Positions 42,550-53,807 of a DNA stretch of 64,000 nt are shown in pieces; position 1 is the first letter of the stretch, and every line of letters begins with the position of its first letter. Source of the stretch: Neolewinella xylanilytica (GTDB lineage: Bacteria; Bacteroidota; Bacteroidia; Chitinophagales; Saprospiraceae). The notes beneath the pieces are model-generated. The model saw only the letters and a list, made by a program, of their open reading frames with translations. It was not told where the DNA came from and did no database searches. Where the stretch lies: assembly GCF_002934605.1 (NCBI RefSeq), contig NZ_PTJC01000005.1, forward strand, positions 868,001 to 932,000, in the 5' to 3' direction. Position numbers and translations under genes: made by a program.

Positions 42550-44406
42550 TCAATACTCGGGAAAGAAATCGGGCTGTTCCCGCAGCAACGCGCTATGTTG
42601 CTCTGGGGTCAGGAACAGATAGCCTGCCGCCTGTCCGTCGTCGAGGGCATAATGAAATTCTCCCTCGACCTTATTCTCCTTCATCGCCCTTTCGATCAGG
42701 ACCAGGAACGAAGGGTCCAGCCAGTCAAGCTCCATCCGGAGTTTTTCCTGGTAATGCCGGCCCGCATGATGGAAGGAAAAGTCGACGTGGTCTTCTTCCC
42801 ACTGCTCGGCAAAATTATCCTGGACATCGGTAGGTGAGAAAGCTCCCCGGGAGGCCGCAGCGAACTGGTTAGTTAGCTCTTCGTAGGGGTTCTCCAGATT
42901 GCCCGTTTCCCAGTCAAAGTACACGATCGTTTTCGGAAAACAGAGCAGTATATCCTGGTAACTGGCGATGGTGGCCTGCGCCGCACACTCCCGTCCTGCC
43001 TGCAATTCGGTGGTGGAAAGATGAGCGAATAAGCCCATATCCCGGTATAGCTCAATAATAGAAGTGATGCGGTCGCTGGTAAATTTGTTGGTGTGGTCTT
43101 CCCAAGACAAGAAGTCGTGGCTTTGGTGTTTTACCCAGATAGTGTATTCCTCCTCAGTTAGTAGAATAAAGGCAAATTCGGGAGTTGCGGGGCGGGCATA
43201 CCCGTTTCGTTCTGGGTAGGATTGGGCGAAATATAGTCGGTAATCCGAGCGCTGATCGCGCAGAAAGCGGTTGATGCTCCGTGTGAGGTCCTGATGGATT
43301 TCGAGCACAGAATCGGTGATTGCTTCTTCCGGCTGTACAAAGTCATAAAAGAACTTATCCCGGTAGATGCCATCCTCGGTGGTGAACGCTACCTCTAAGG
43401 CATACTCCACCAGGCCCGTAAATCCTGCATCGTTGGTTACCACGCGCCGTACCGATAGATCTTGCATGGACAGATTCGGAACGATGGACTGCAGGGTGTC
43501 GTAGAGCAACGAATAGCCCTGCTCCACATCGGCGGGGAGTTCTTCCGGGCGAACTACAATTGCGCGGTCGGAATACCGCAGCAGGTCGATTTTAGGGAGT
43601 AACGGTGATCCTTCGGGGCGGGAGGTGAACCGGCGGTAGCCCACAGCGGAAAGGATGCCCGCGGTGTACAGCGCCTCAATGAGCGCGTCTTCCCGGGCCC
43701 GGTCCCCGGGATAACTTTCGACGGCAGCCATCAGCTGGGCTGCGTAGGCAAGAATGGTATGTTCGTACGCTGCCTGGTCGCTGGGCATTTCCCGGTTGAT
43801 CGTTTCGTGTACATCCTCCGTCAGCAAGCCAAGGTCCCGAAGGTCTCGCAGCGTGCGCCGTTTGGTTTTACCGGTAACACTGCAGGTGCGACTAATAAGC
43901 TCCGGCTCCAGCATCTCCATGGACATAGTGAGGTACCAGGAAAATCCGGCGTCATCCGGAACGTACCCGGGTTCGGGCTCGATCGCCGCTTCGATACGGT
44001 AGCCTTCGAAATCCGCCATTTGTCTGCGAATTTTCTCCTTGTCTTCCGGAGAAAGGGTTTGCTGTCCCCGTTTTTGTACATAGTCACCGTACAGGCGTGT
44101 GTACTCCAGCATGCCGGACCGGTACCCCAAGTCGGTCAGAAACGCACGGCTAAGGAAGGACAGCAACTCAACGCGGCTGATTTCCAACCCGGTTGTGTGC
44201 TCTTCGCCAGCGTTCAGGCCGTACTGGTACCGCGGTAAGTCATTTTCCCGAATCCGGTCGGTTAGCACTTGCCTGCCATGGTCGGATAGTATCTGCACAC
44301 GGTGTAAGCGATCGGCCATTTCTATGGCGTCGGACTGGGAGAGCATCTGGGCCTTGAGGGAAAGGGTGAGGAGCAGGGAGGTGTACAGACAGATATTTCT
44401 AAGCAT
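42550..44406 (-). CDS. Large secreted hypothetical protein
   Basis: A 618-residue protein with signal peptide MLRNICLYTSLLLTLSLKAQ (ATG at 44404-44406). The frame from 44475 adds 23 residues without signal character. The mature part is mostly helical and charged, with DAIEMADRLHRVQILSDHGRQVL at the start, a Cys-containing stretch ISRTCSVTGKTKRRTLRDL, and a closing FLTPEQHSALLREQPDFFPEY. No enzyme motif stands out and I do not recognise a family. The next minus-strand gene upstream (44584-45345) is also unassigned and 177 bases away. Confidence 0.7.
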   Translation of the reverse strand: MLRNICLYTSLLLTLSLKAQMLSQSDAIEMADRLHRVQILSDHGRQVLTDRIRENDLPRYQYGLNAGEEHTTGLEISRVELLSFLSRAFLTDLGYRSGMLEYTRLYGDYVQKRGQQTLSPEDKEKIRRQMADFEGYRIEAAIEPEPGYVPDDAGFSWYLTMSMEMLEPELISRTCSVTGKTKRRTLRDLRDLGLLTEDVHETINREMPSDQAAYEHTILAYAAQLMAAVESYPGDRAREDALIEALYTAGILSAVGYRRFTSRPEGSPLLPKIDLLRYSDRAIVVRPEELPADVEQGYSLLYDTLQSIVPNLSMQDLSVRRVVTNDAGFTGLVEYALEVAFTTEDGIYRDKFFYDFVQPEEAITDSVLEIHQDLTRSINRFLRDQRSDYRLYFAQSYPERNGYARPATPEFAFILLTEEEYTIWVKHQSHDFLSWEDHTNKFTSDRITSIIELYRDMGLFAHLSTTELQAGRECAAQATIASYQDILLCFPKTIVYFDWETGNLENPYEELTNQFAAASRGAFSPTDVQDNFAEQWEEDHVDFSFHHAGRHYQEKLRMELDWLDPSFLVLIERAMKENKVEGEFHYALDDGQAAGYLFLTPEQHSALLREQPDFFPEY

Positions 44407-44583
44407 GTCAGCGGGGCGCAGGGAATAACTCGCAATATGGGCCGCTCCCAGCCGAGGGTGTCCGTAGAGCGTCATGGAAATTTTTTGTAGAGGACGATCA
44501 TTACCGCTTGATAGCCGGCCATAGGTAGTTTCAACGAGTAAAGCACCGGCGTAGCACTCATGGCTCCGGAGTTAATAGATTCT

Positions 44584-45345
44584 TTAGTATTCAAGGGTTG
44601 CTTCCGGCATCTGCTCGAGAAAAAATCCATCATACACTACGGCGGAAAGCAATATCAGCAGATCGTAGGGAGTAACGGAGCTCAGGTCAGCAACGCTCAG
44701 GCGAGCGCCGGTTGCCGATACGTCGAAGCCCAATCTGCGAAGATTACCGGCACCCCTGGTTACGGTAAGGGTGGAGTACTGCCATTCACCTAGATACTTT
44801 ACGGTCAATTCCAGTCGGTTCGCTTCACGGATCAACTCGAGAAGGAGGTGTTCGGGGATGCGCAGGCGAGCCTCCGTGATCTTGTGGTCAAGCCGCGCTT
44901 CCAAAACGCCCAGCAGCTCGTCTCCATCGGTATGGCTGTCGGTCGATTTACGCTCCAGCGCGGCAATGCGGGCGGTGAGCTCCGCTTCCCGCGTGGCCAT
45001 TAAGTCCCGGTATTCATCCACTTCGCCCAAACCAGGCCGTCCGCGGGCAGCGTGCAGATTCGGTAATTGCCGCCGGGCTTTCGCTAATAATGCCGCGGAG
45101 GGATCACGGAGGTGGCGGTAAATCCTGAGCTGCCGGTTCACCTGTATTAAGCCTGCCTGGTGAAGATTGGCAAGGGCATAGTCTAATTCTTGGACGCAAG
45201 CCGTAATGGCCCGCTCAAGTCGGAGTCGTTCCGATTCTAACTGCTGAACGATGAGGGGTAGGTCGGAAGGCGTCAGGTGGATTTCGGGTTTAAGATCGGG
45301 GTTTTGGTAGGGACAACGCTCCTGCGCTTCTGCGCCAAAAACCAC
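44584..45345 (-). CDS. Hypothetical helical protein
   Basis: A 253-residue soluble protein with long charged helices (LIVQQLESERLRLERAITAC, ATREAELTARIAALERK) and a final mixed region (LGEWQYSTLTVTRGAGNLRR). It starts with GTG at 45343-45345; no ATG start is available nearby. The first codons (VFGAEAQER) are formed by a copy of the GC-rich dispersed motif (45318-45340), so the real 5' end may have been replaced by that element. Function not recognised. Confidence 0.55.
   Translation of the reverse strand: MVFGAEAQERCPYQNPDLKPEIHLTPSDLPLIVQQLESERLRLERAITACVQELDYALANLHQAGLIQVNRQLRIYRHLRDPSAALLAKARRQLPNLHAARGRPGLGEVDEYRDLMATREAELTARIAALERKSTDSHTDGDELLGVLEARLDHKITEARLRIPEHLLLELIREANRLELTVKYLGEWQYSTLTVTRGAGNLRRLGFDVSATGARLSVADLSSVTPYDLLILLSAVVYDGFFLEQMPEATLEY
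45318..45340 (+). repeat. GC-rich dispersed motif at the 5' end of a gene
   Basis: GCTCCTGCGCTTCTGCGCCA is a diverged copy. It forms codons 3-9 of the minus-strand gene starting at 45345. Confidence 0.5.
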
Positions 45346-45545
45346 CTGAAAAAAAGGCAGCTATGGCCGGAATCGGCCTGACAATATTGCCGGTAGCTCC
45401 TTCGGGTCCGCACTTTGCAAGGTTAAGGCGCCCCCCCAGCGAACCGGAGAAATAAAGCCGCCGGTTAAAGGGGTGAGCGCATTTAGCTAACCATCGCTGG
45501 TCGGTTCCTATGCTATGGACCGGTCGGCCGCATTCGATAAAATCT

Positions 45546-48179
<2,634 letters not shown>

Positions 48180-48205
48180 CGACTATTTGACGTGTATGAT
48201 AAGTT

Positions 48206-48241
48206 GCCCCTGCTCCGCTTTGGTGGAGTGGGGGCTTTTTA
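48206..48241 (+). terminator. Rho-independent terminator of clpB
   Basis: GCCCCTGCTCC and GGAGTGGGGGC form the stem (one mismatch), followed by TTTTTA. It starts 27 bases after the clpB stop. Confidence 0.88.
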
Positions 48242-48245
48242 ATTG

Positions 48246-48277
48246 GTGAATTTGTGAAGGAGTGAGGGACTGAATTG
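48246..48277 (+). repeat. 8-bp-periodic element, four octamers
   Basis: GTGAATTT, GTGAAGGA, GTGAGGGA, CTGAATTG, beginning four bases after the clpB terminator and followed by GC-rich GCTGCCGCTCG. Confidence 0.8.
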
Positions 48278-48759
48278 GCTGCCGCTCGGGATAGCTCGCT
48301 TCGCTCGTGGGCGGGATGCTCAATACGGATTTGGCAGATTCGCTCCGCGGCTGCCTTTGGCGGTTTGGGCACGGATTTCTTGATCGGCTCCGGTCGCTTC
48401 GCTCGCGGCACCTCGGGCCGGGTGGCGGAGATCCACCTCCGCCCGATCTCACCCTTCAAGATGCTTTGCGGGTGGCACAGTACTCCCCAGAGCTGGAGCT
48501 CCTGGACCCGGGCGACCAGCGAAGGCGCGCAGCGCATTCGATAATCCGTGATATCCGGAGCCCAGCACCAATCCGTGCCGAGCGAAGCGAACCGAAGCTC
48601 GACGTAGTTAATCCGTGTGAACCCAAACCCCGAGCCGCGGGCGAGCCACCAGAAAAGCCTATTGCGTAAGGAACCGCGGTGAGCTATCTTGTCTACGTGG
48701 AACTTCGGGCAAAACATCATCATACCGTAGGGCAAAGCTGGCGGCTACCCGGCAAGCCG
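48278..48759. other. GC-rich intergenic region, no supported gene
   Basis: Open frames on both strands are short and overlap one another without any recognisable motif. The sequence contains GCTCGCTTCGCTCG-like runs similar to the spacers of the octamer arrays. Confidence 0.45.
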
Positions 48760-50295
48760 ATGTGGATGCTGGCATGCCTGTTGTTACCGTGCCTGCTTGC
48801 CGCCCAGGAAATTTGCGACAACGGCCGTGACGACGACGCGGACGGGCTCATCGACCTCAACGACCCCGACTGCGCCTGCGAGATCATCGAGCCCAAGTCC
48901 CTCATTCCGAATCCCTCCTTCGAAGACCTGAATTGCTGCCCCGGCAGCCGTAGCCAGCTTAACTGCGCCGTCGACTGGATCCAGGCCTCCGAGCCCACCA
49001 CCGACCTGATCCACCAGTGCGGCTGGATGGGGTGGGAGGAATTCCCGCCGCCGCAACCCTTTCCGGACGGGGAGGGCATCATGGGCTTCCGGGACGGCCG
49101 GGTAATTCGCGACGGAGCGCCGGAAACGAACTGGAAGGAATACGCCGGGGCATGCCTCCTGAGCCCGCTGCTCACCGGTACGTCCTACCGCTTCGAGTTC
49201 GACGTGGGCTTTGTCGATTTTCAACAGTCGCCCCCGATCGATATTTCCTTTTTCGGTACAACCGACTGCGAGTACCTGCCCTTCGGCACGGGCAACGAGG
49301 CATTCGGCTGCCCGACGAACGGGCCGAACTGGAAGAAGCTGGGTGAGGTGCGGGTTTCCAGCGGGGGGCGGAATGCCTGGGTCAAGGCATCGATCGAGAT
49401 CGTCCCCGAGGAGAACATCCGGGCGATTGCCATAGGTCCGGATTGCAACGCCACCTTCAGTTCCGTAAGTACCTATTATTTCTTCGACAACCTGCTACTG
49501 GCGGATCTGGAGGTGTTCGAACTGCGGATATCCGAAGTAGCGCACCCGTGTAGTCCGGACTTTACGCTGTCCGTGCCGGCCAACCCCGAGTATGGCTACC
49601 AGTGGTACCTCGGCGGCGTGGCCCTGGTGGGGGAGACGGCCGCGGCCCTATCGCGCCACTACGGCGAGGGAAGCTACCAGGTCCGGATCACCGACGCCCA
49701 GAGTTGCCGGCTGACGGAGACCTACGAATACCGCATCCCCGTTTACCGCACCCCGGATCGCGTGGCGATCTGCGAAGACGACGTTTACCGCTTCGGCGAC
49801 CGCCGACTGATTGAATCGGGCGCCTACGTCGATACGTTTCCCAACCGCTTCGGCTGTGACAGCATCGTGTCCCTGCAACTCGAGGTCATCGGAGACACCT
49901 ACGATACCCTGGAGGCTACCGTGCTGAACGGCGAGCTCTTCGAAATCGCCGACTACGGCTTCCGGGCGGCCGGGGAATATCCCCTCACGCTCACGTCCTC
50001 GCTGGGCTGCGATAGCCTGGTATTGCTGAAGCTGTCCAGTTTCGACATCTTCATCCCGAATGCCTTCAGTCCGAACGCCGACGGGCGCAACGACCTCTTC
50101 CAGCCCTTAGCCGCGGAGGAGCTCATTGCGTCGATCGACATGCAGGTATTCGACCGGTGGGGCAACAGTGTCTACCGCGGCGCGGGCTGGGACGGGGGGG
50201 ATATGCCGCCGGGCTACTTCGTCTACACCATGCTAATCGCCTTCCGTAACGGAACGGAAAAGATGTTTTCGGGTGGGGTTACGCTGGTTAGGTGA
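48760..50295 (+). CDS. Secreted protein with gliding-motility/T9SS C-terminal domain (CHU_C type)
   Basis: A 511-residue extracellular protein. The ATG at 48760 starts MWMLACLLLPCLLAAQEICD, a signal peptide; the GTG frame from 48679 is rejected because it adds 27 polar residues. A DNGRDDDADGLIDLNDPDC motif follows, a calcium-binding-like repeat common in these proteins. A beta-rich domain resembling CBM-like adhesion modules spans about 40-260, and the C-terminal sorting domain (about 420-511) reads IFIPNAFSPNADGRNDLFQP, VFDRWGNSVY and GWDGGDMPPGYFVY. Such tails direct export by the type IX system and surface attachment. Its TGA stop lies inside the first octamer of the following repeat element. 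Confidence 0.9.
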   Translation: MWMLACLLLPCLLAAQEICDNGRDDDADGLIDLNDPDCACEIIEPKSLIPNPSFEDLNCCPGSRSQLNCAVDWIQASEPTTDLIHQCGWMGWEEFPPPQPFPDGEGIMGFRDGRVIRDGAPETNWKEYAGACLLSPLLTGTSYRFEFDVGFVDFQQSPPIDISFFGTTDCEYLPFGTGNEAFGCPTNGPNWKKLGEVRVSSGGRNAWVKASIEIVPEENIRAIAIGPDCNATFSSVSTYYFFDNLLLADLEVFELRISEVAHPCSPDFTLSVPANPEYGYQWYLGGVALVGETAAALSRHYGEGSYQVRITDAQSCRLTETYEYRIPVYRTPDRVAICEDDVYRFGDRRLIESGAYVDTFPNRFGCDSIVSLQLEVIGDTYDTLEATVLNGELFEIADYGFRAAGEYPLTLTSSLGCDSLVLLKLSSFDIFIPNAFSPNADGRNDLFQPLAAEELIASIDMQVFDRWGNSVYRGAGWDGGDMPPGYFVYTMLIAFRNGTEKMFSGGVTLVR

Positions 50296-50331
50296 ATTAG
50301 TGAATTGCTGAATTAGTGAATTCGCGAATGG
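50292..50331 (+). repeat. 8-bp-periodic element starting at a stop codon
   Basis: GTGAATTA, GTGAATTG, CTGAATTA, GTGAATTC, GCGAATGG. The TGA at 50293-50295 that ends the preceding gene is part of the first octamer. Confidence 0.9.
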
Positions 50332-50388
50332 GCGGTCGGGGTAGTATCCGTCGGAGACTTGGCTCGCGGAGCCGCTGCTACGCCCGAT
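50332..50388. repeat. Inverted partner of the 141-bp array spacer
   Basis: GGTAGTATCCG here faces CCGATACTACC (from 50411) across about 70 bases, so the first array unit and this stretch could fold into a large hairpin. Confidence 0.5.
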
Positions 50389-51180
50389 GTCGAGCGGCTT
50401 GCAGCCCGAGCCGATACTACCACGTGCGGCAGCAAATTCACGCATTCACTCCCTCACGCATTCAGTCCTTCCACGAGCGACCCGTCGGCGGACCGGCTCC
50501 GCTGGGCAGACGACTAATGGACACCGCGGGTCGAGCGGCTTGCAGCCCGAGCCGATACTACCACGTGCGGCAGCAAATTCACGCATTCACTCCCTCACGC
50601 ATTCACTCCTCCCGCGAGCGACCCGTCGGCGGACCGGCTCCGTTGGGCAGACGACTAATGGACACCGCGGGTCGAGCGGCTTGCAGCCCGAGCCGATACT
50701 ACCACGTGCGGCAGCAAATTCACGCATTCACTCCCTCACGAATTCAGTCCTCCCGCGAGCGACCCGTCGGCGGACCGGCTCCGTTGGGCAGACGACTAAT
50801 GGACACCGCGGGTCGAGCGGCTTGCAGCCCGAGCCGATACTACCACGTGCGGCAGCAAATTCACGCATTCACTCCCTCACGAATTCAGTCCTCCCGCGAG
50901 CGACCCGTCGGCGGACCGGTCCCGCTGGGCAGACGACTAATGGACACCGCGGGTCGAGCGGCTTGCAGCCCGAGCCGATACTACCACGTGCGGCAGCAAA
51001 TTCACCAATTCAGTCCCTCACAAATTCAGTCCTCCCACGAGCAACCCGTCGGCGGACCAGCTTCGCTGGGCAGACGACTAACGAATACCGCGGAGTCGAG
51101 CCCTCTCCGGCGCCGAGCCGATACTACCACGTGCGGCAGCGAATTCACGAATTCAGTCCCTCATCCATTCACCACTTAAC
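50389..51180 (+). repeat. Tandem array of 141-bp units, five full plus one partial
   Basis: Units start with GTCGAGCGGCTTGCAGCCCG at 50389, 50530, 50671, 50812 and 50953; a diverged partial unit begins at 51095. Spacing is 141 bases (142 for the last). Each unit contains CCGATACTACCACGTGCGGC, then four reverse-orientation octamers (in the first unit AAATTCAC, GCATTCAC, TCCCTCAC, GCATTCAG), then a GC-rich part. Differences between units are single bases. Because 141 is divisible by three, two frames stay open through the array (47-residue protein repeats), but neither looks like a real protein. It separates the gliding-type gene from the HtrA gene. Confidence 0.95.
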
Positions 51181-51302
51181 CCACCCCCGTTAAAGACTGT
51201 TAACAAAGGGCCAACGCACCAACCAAATTAGCGGTCAGATCGTCTTATTACCGTGCTTTCTGCCACGAAAAACCACGCACACCGAATTAATAAAATAGTC
51301 CC
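51181..51302. promoter_or_regulatory. Probable promoter region of the HtrA gene
   Basis: AT-richer sequence between the array and the start at 51303. No box is clear enough to assign. Confidence 0.35.
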
Positions 51303-52823
51303 ATGAAAAAGTTTCTCTTAATCGTATTTGTCGCCGTGTTGGGCGGGCTGATTGCCCTCGGCGGCGCCAATTATCTCGGTTGGGGTGACACCCGCTACGT
51401 CGAAGTAGCCGGCACCCCCTCCAGTTTCACCAATTTTGCCAATGCACCCAGTACCCGGGTGGTACCCGCTCCGACCGACGGCTTCGTCGTGGCGGCCGAA
51501 CGCGCCTTGCCGGCGGTAGTCCACATCAAGGCCAGCAAGTCGGTCAGCAGTGGCGGACGGATGCAGACGCCCTTTGGCGATATCGATCCCGATCAACTCC
51601 CCGACGCTTTCCGTGACCTGTTCGGTAACCCGGGCGGACGCGGTGACGGCGGCGAGATGCCCCTCCAGCAGGGAAGCGGTTCCGGCGTGATCGTAAGCAG
51701 CGATGGCTACATCGTTTCTAATAATCACGTAGTGGCCGACGCCGAGACCCTGGAAGTCGTACTGAACGACGAGCGTACCTACACCGCCAAGGTCATCGGT
51801 ACCGACCCGACCACCGACATCGCCCTGATCAAGATCGACGAGACCGACCTGCCGACCGTTCAGTTCGCCAACAGCGACGACGTGAAGGTTGGCGAATGGG
51901 TCGTGGCCGTTGGGAACCCCTTCAGCCTCACCAGTACCGTGACCGCCGGTATTGTAAGCGCCAAAGGCCGCAGCATCGACATCGTACGTCGTAGCGGCGG
52001 CGACCTCGCCATCGAGTCTTTTATCCAGACCGACGCCGTAGTCAACCCCGGCAACAGTGGCGGTGCCCTGGTGAACCAGAACGGCGACCTGATCGGCATC
52101 AACACCGCCATCAGCAGCCCCACCGGTGTCTTCGCCGGCTATAGCTTCGCCGTACCCTCCGCCATCGTTAAGAAAGTAGCCGAGGACCTGCGCGAGTTCG
52201 GCGTCGTACAGCGCGGCCTGCTCGGTGCTCAGATCCGCCAGCTCAATACCCCCTACGCCAAGGAGCTCGACATCGACCGCAACAACGGGGTGTACGTAGC
52301 CGAAGTGATGGAAGGCAGTGCCGCCCAGGAAGCCGGCATCCAGAGTGGTGACGTTATCCTGGCCGTAGACGGTGTCAAAACCCTCCGCAGCAGTACCCTG
52401 CTCGAGCAGCTCGGACGTCGCCGGCCCGGTGACAAAGTAACCATCACCGTAGAACGCGACGGCAATCGTCGGGACTACGAGGTGCGCCTGAAGAATAGCA
52501 ACGGTACTACCGATGTCATCCTCCCCGAGGAAAAGCCCGAAGTCTACGCCGACCTCGGTGCCGACTTCGAGAATCTGGACGAAGACTACGCCGCAGAGCT
52601 TAACCTCGAAGGCGGCGTAGCCATCGCCGAACTGGGTAATGGCCTCCTGTCCGAACAGACCCGCGTTCGCCCGGGCTTCATCCTCACCAAGGTCAACGGC
52701 CGCGAAGTGACCAACGTGGAGCAACTCGAGCGCCTCCTCGACGTAAGCCGCGGTGCCGTGACCCTCGAGGGTTTTTACCCCGACGATCCAGAGAAATCGG
52801 TGAAGTACGCGATCGTAAAGTAG
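51303..52823 (+). CDS. HtrA/DegP-family periplasmic serine protease with two PDZ domains
   Basis: A 506-residue envelope protease/chaperone for misfolded proteins. An N-terminal hydrophobic segment (LLIVFVAVLGGLIALGGANY, about 4-23) serves as signal or anchor. The trypsin-like domain has the triad His142 (SNNHVVAD), Asp172 (TTDIALIK) and Ser252 (NPGNSGGAL). The Gly/Met-rich LA-loop-like insert lies about 80-115. PDZ1 (about 300-395; GSAAQEAGIQSGDVILAVDG) and PDZ2 (about 415-500; RVRPGFILTKVNGREVTN) follow. Full length for the family. An intrinsic terminator begins 31 bases after the stop. Confidence 0.96.
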   Translation: MKKFLLIVFVAVLGGLIALGGANYLGWGDTRYVEVAGTPSSFTNFANAPSTRVVPAPTDGFVVAAERALPAVVHIKASKSVSSGGRMQTPFGDIDPDQLPDAFRDLFGNPGGRGDGGEMPLQQGSGSGVIVSSDGYIVSNNHVVADAETLEVVLNDERTYTAKVIGTDPTTDIALIKIDETDLPTVQFANSDDVKVGEWVVAVGNPFSLTSTVTAGIVSAKGRSIDIVRRSGGDLAIESFIQTDAVVNPGNSGGALVNQNGDLIGINTAISSPTGVFAGYSFAVPSAIVKKVAEDLREFGVVQRGLLGAQIRQLNTPYAKELDIDRNNGVYVAEVMEGSAAQEAGIQSGDVILAVDGVKTLRSSTLLEQLGRRRPGDKVTITVERDGNRRDYEVRLKNSNGTTDVILPEEKPEVYADLGADFENLDEDYAAELNLEGGVAIAELGNGLLSEQTRVRPGFILTKVNGREVTNVEQLERLLDVSRGAVTLEGFYPDDPEKSVKYAIVK

Positions 52824-52854
52824 CGCACGGTACAACCGATAAGCTTTAAAAAAT

Positions 52855-52889
52855 GGCGACTCTCCTGCATTGGGGGGTCGCCTTTTTTT
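52855..52889 (+). terminator. Rho-independent terminator of the HtrA gene
   Basis: Arms GGCGAC and GTCGCC around a 16-base loop, then seven T. Confidence 0.85.
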
Positions 52890-52901
52890 AGGTTGGAAGG
52901 A

Positions 52902-52941
52902 GAGAAGTAGTGAATTCTTGAAGTAGTGATTTAGTGAATGG
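52902..52941 (+). repeat. 8-bp-periodic element after the HtrA terminator
   Basis: GAGAAGTA, GTGAATTC, TTGAAGTA, GTGATTTA, GTGAATGG, then GCCGC. Confidence 0.8.
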
Positions 52942-53145
52942 GCCGCAATACCCACCCGCCCTGGAAGCTAACATCTACAAGTCAGTACAGCACGGGCGGC
53001 ATATCTCAGCTGCCTCCACGCAGCCAGCAGCCATTCGAGCCGGAGGTCTTCATTCCCTTTTGCTCATTCTTTTAAAGATTGGGTCAACCTGCTCCCGGAA
53101 CTTGTGGCGATTCCGCTGCCCTTCGCCCCGAAGTCCGCCCTCCAA
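52942..53145. other. Spacer between octamer element and array
   Basis: No gene, motif or hairpin of note seen in these 204 bases. Confidence 0.4.
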
Positions 53146-53712
53146 ATGCGGAGCCATTCAGTCCCCCAACCATTAACTCCTTATAGCTCCTCCCCATCCT
53201 CGAGCGGAGCCATTCAGTCCCTCAACCATTCACCAATTCACTCCCTGGACCTCGAGCGGAGCCATTCAGTCCCCCAACCATTAACTCCTTATAGCTCCTC
53301 CCCATCCACGAGCGGAGCCATTCAGTCCCTCAACCATTCACCAATTCACTCCTTGGACCACGAGCGGAGCCATTCAGTCCCTCAACCATTCACCAATTCA
53401 CTCCTTGGACCACGAGCGGAGCCATTCAGTCCCCCAACCATTCACCAATTCACTCCTTGGACCTCGAGCGGAGCCATCCAGTCCCTCACCCATTCACTCC
53501 TTGGACCTCGAGCGGAGCCATTCAGTCCCTCAACCATTCGCCAATTCACTCCTTGGACCTCGAGCGGAGCCATTCAGTCCCTCAACCATCCACCAATTCA
53601 CTCCTTGGACCTCGAGCGGAGCCATTCAGTCCCTCAACCATTCACCAATTCACTCCTTGGACCACGAGCGGAGCCATTCAGTCCCTCAACCATTCACCAA
53701 TTCACTCCTTAG
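53146..53712 (-). repeat. Tandem array of 52-bp octamer-based units, 11 copies
   Basis: Unit starts (GAGCGGAGCC) lie at 53202, 53254, 53310, 53362, 53414, 53466, 53510, 53562, 53614 and 53666, plus a diverged first unit at 53146. Typical units are 52 bases: four octamers (CCATTCAG, TCCCTCAA, CCATTCAC, CAATTCAC) and a 20-base spacer TCCTTGGACCTCGAGCGGAG. The 44-base unit at 53466 lacks exactly one octamer; two 56-base units have three octamers and a 32-base spacer. The plus-strand frames across the array lack stops because the repeat has none, so the 97-202-residue frames are artefacts. It lies upstream of the ligase-PASTA gene. Confidence 0.95.
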
Positions 53713-53807
53713 ACCTCCCCCCTCCCCACGTAATAAACCTGCCCGGGTGAATCGTTAAGCTTTGTATACCAGATACGTTACCTTCGCGGCCCCCTTCAAA
53801 GCAGAAT
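53713..53807 (+). promoter_or_regulatory. Probable promoter of the ligase-PASTA gene
   Basis: Between the array and the ATG at 53808, CTTTGTATACC (53759-53769) is the only AT-containing box; it loosely resembles a promoter core. Low certainty. Confidence 0.3.

Noticed and set aside
48275-48669. Small plus-strand frames after clpB
   Set aside because: Overlapping frames with Arg/Ser-rich products and array-spacer-like DNA; no support.
50316-51193. Two overlapping open frames (287 and 268 codons) over the 141-bp array as repeat proteins
   Set aside because: Both stay open only because the unit length is divisible by three; they overlap in different frames and carry the octamer DNA repeat, so coding function is unlikely.
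53146-53712. CRISPR array
   Set aside because: No unique spacers: the whole unit repeats, and length changes follow the octamer; no cas genes are present.
53104-53758. Open frames over the 52-bp array as repeat proteins
   Set aside because: The repeat lacks stops in all plus-strand frames while 52 is not divisible by three, so the frames mix repeat registers.
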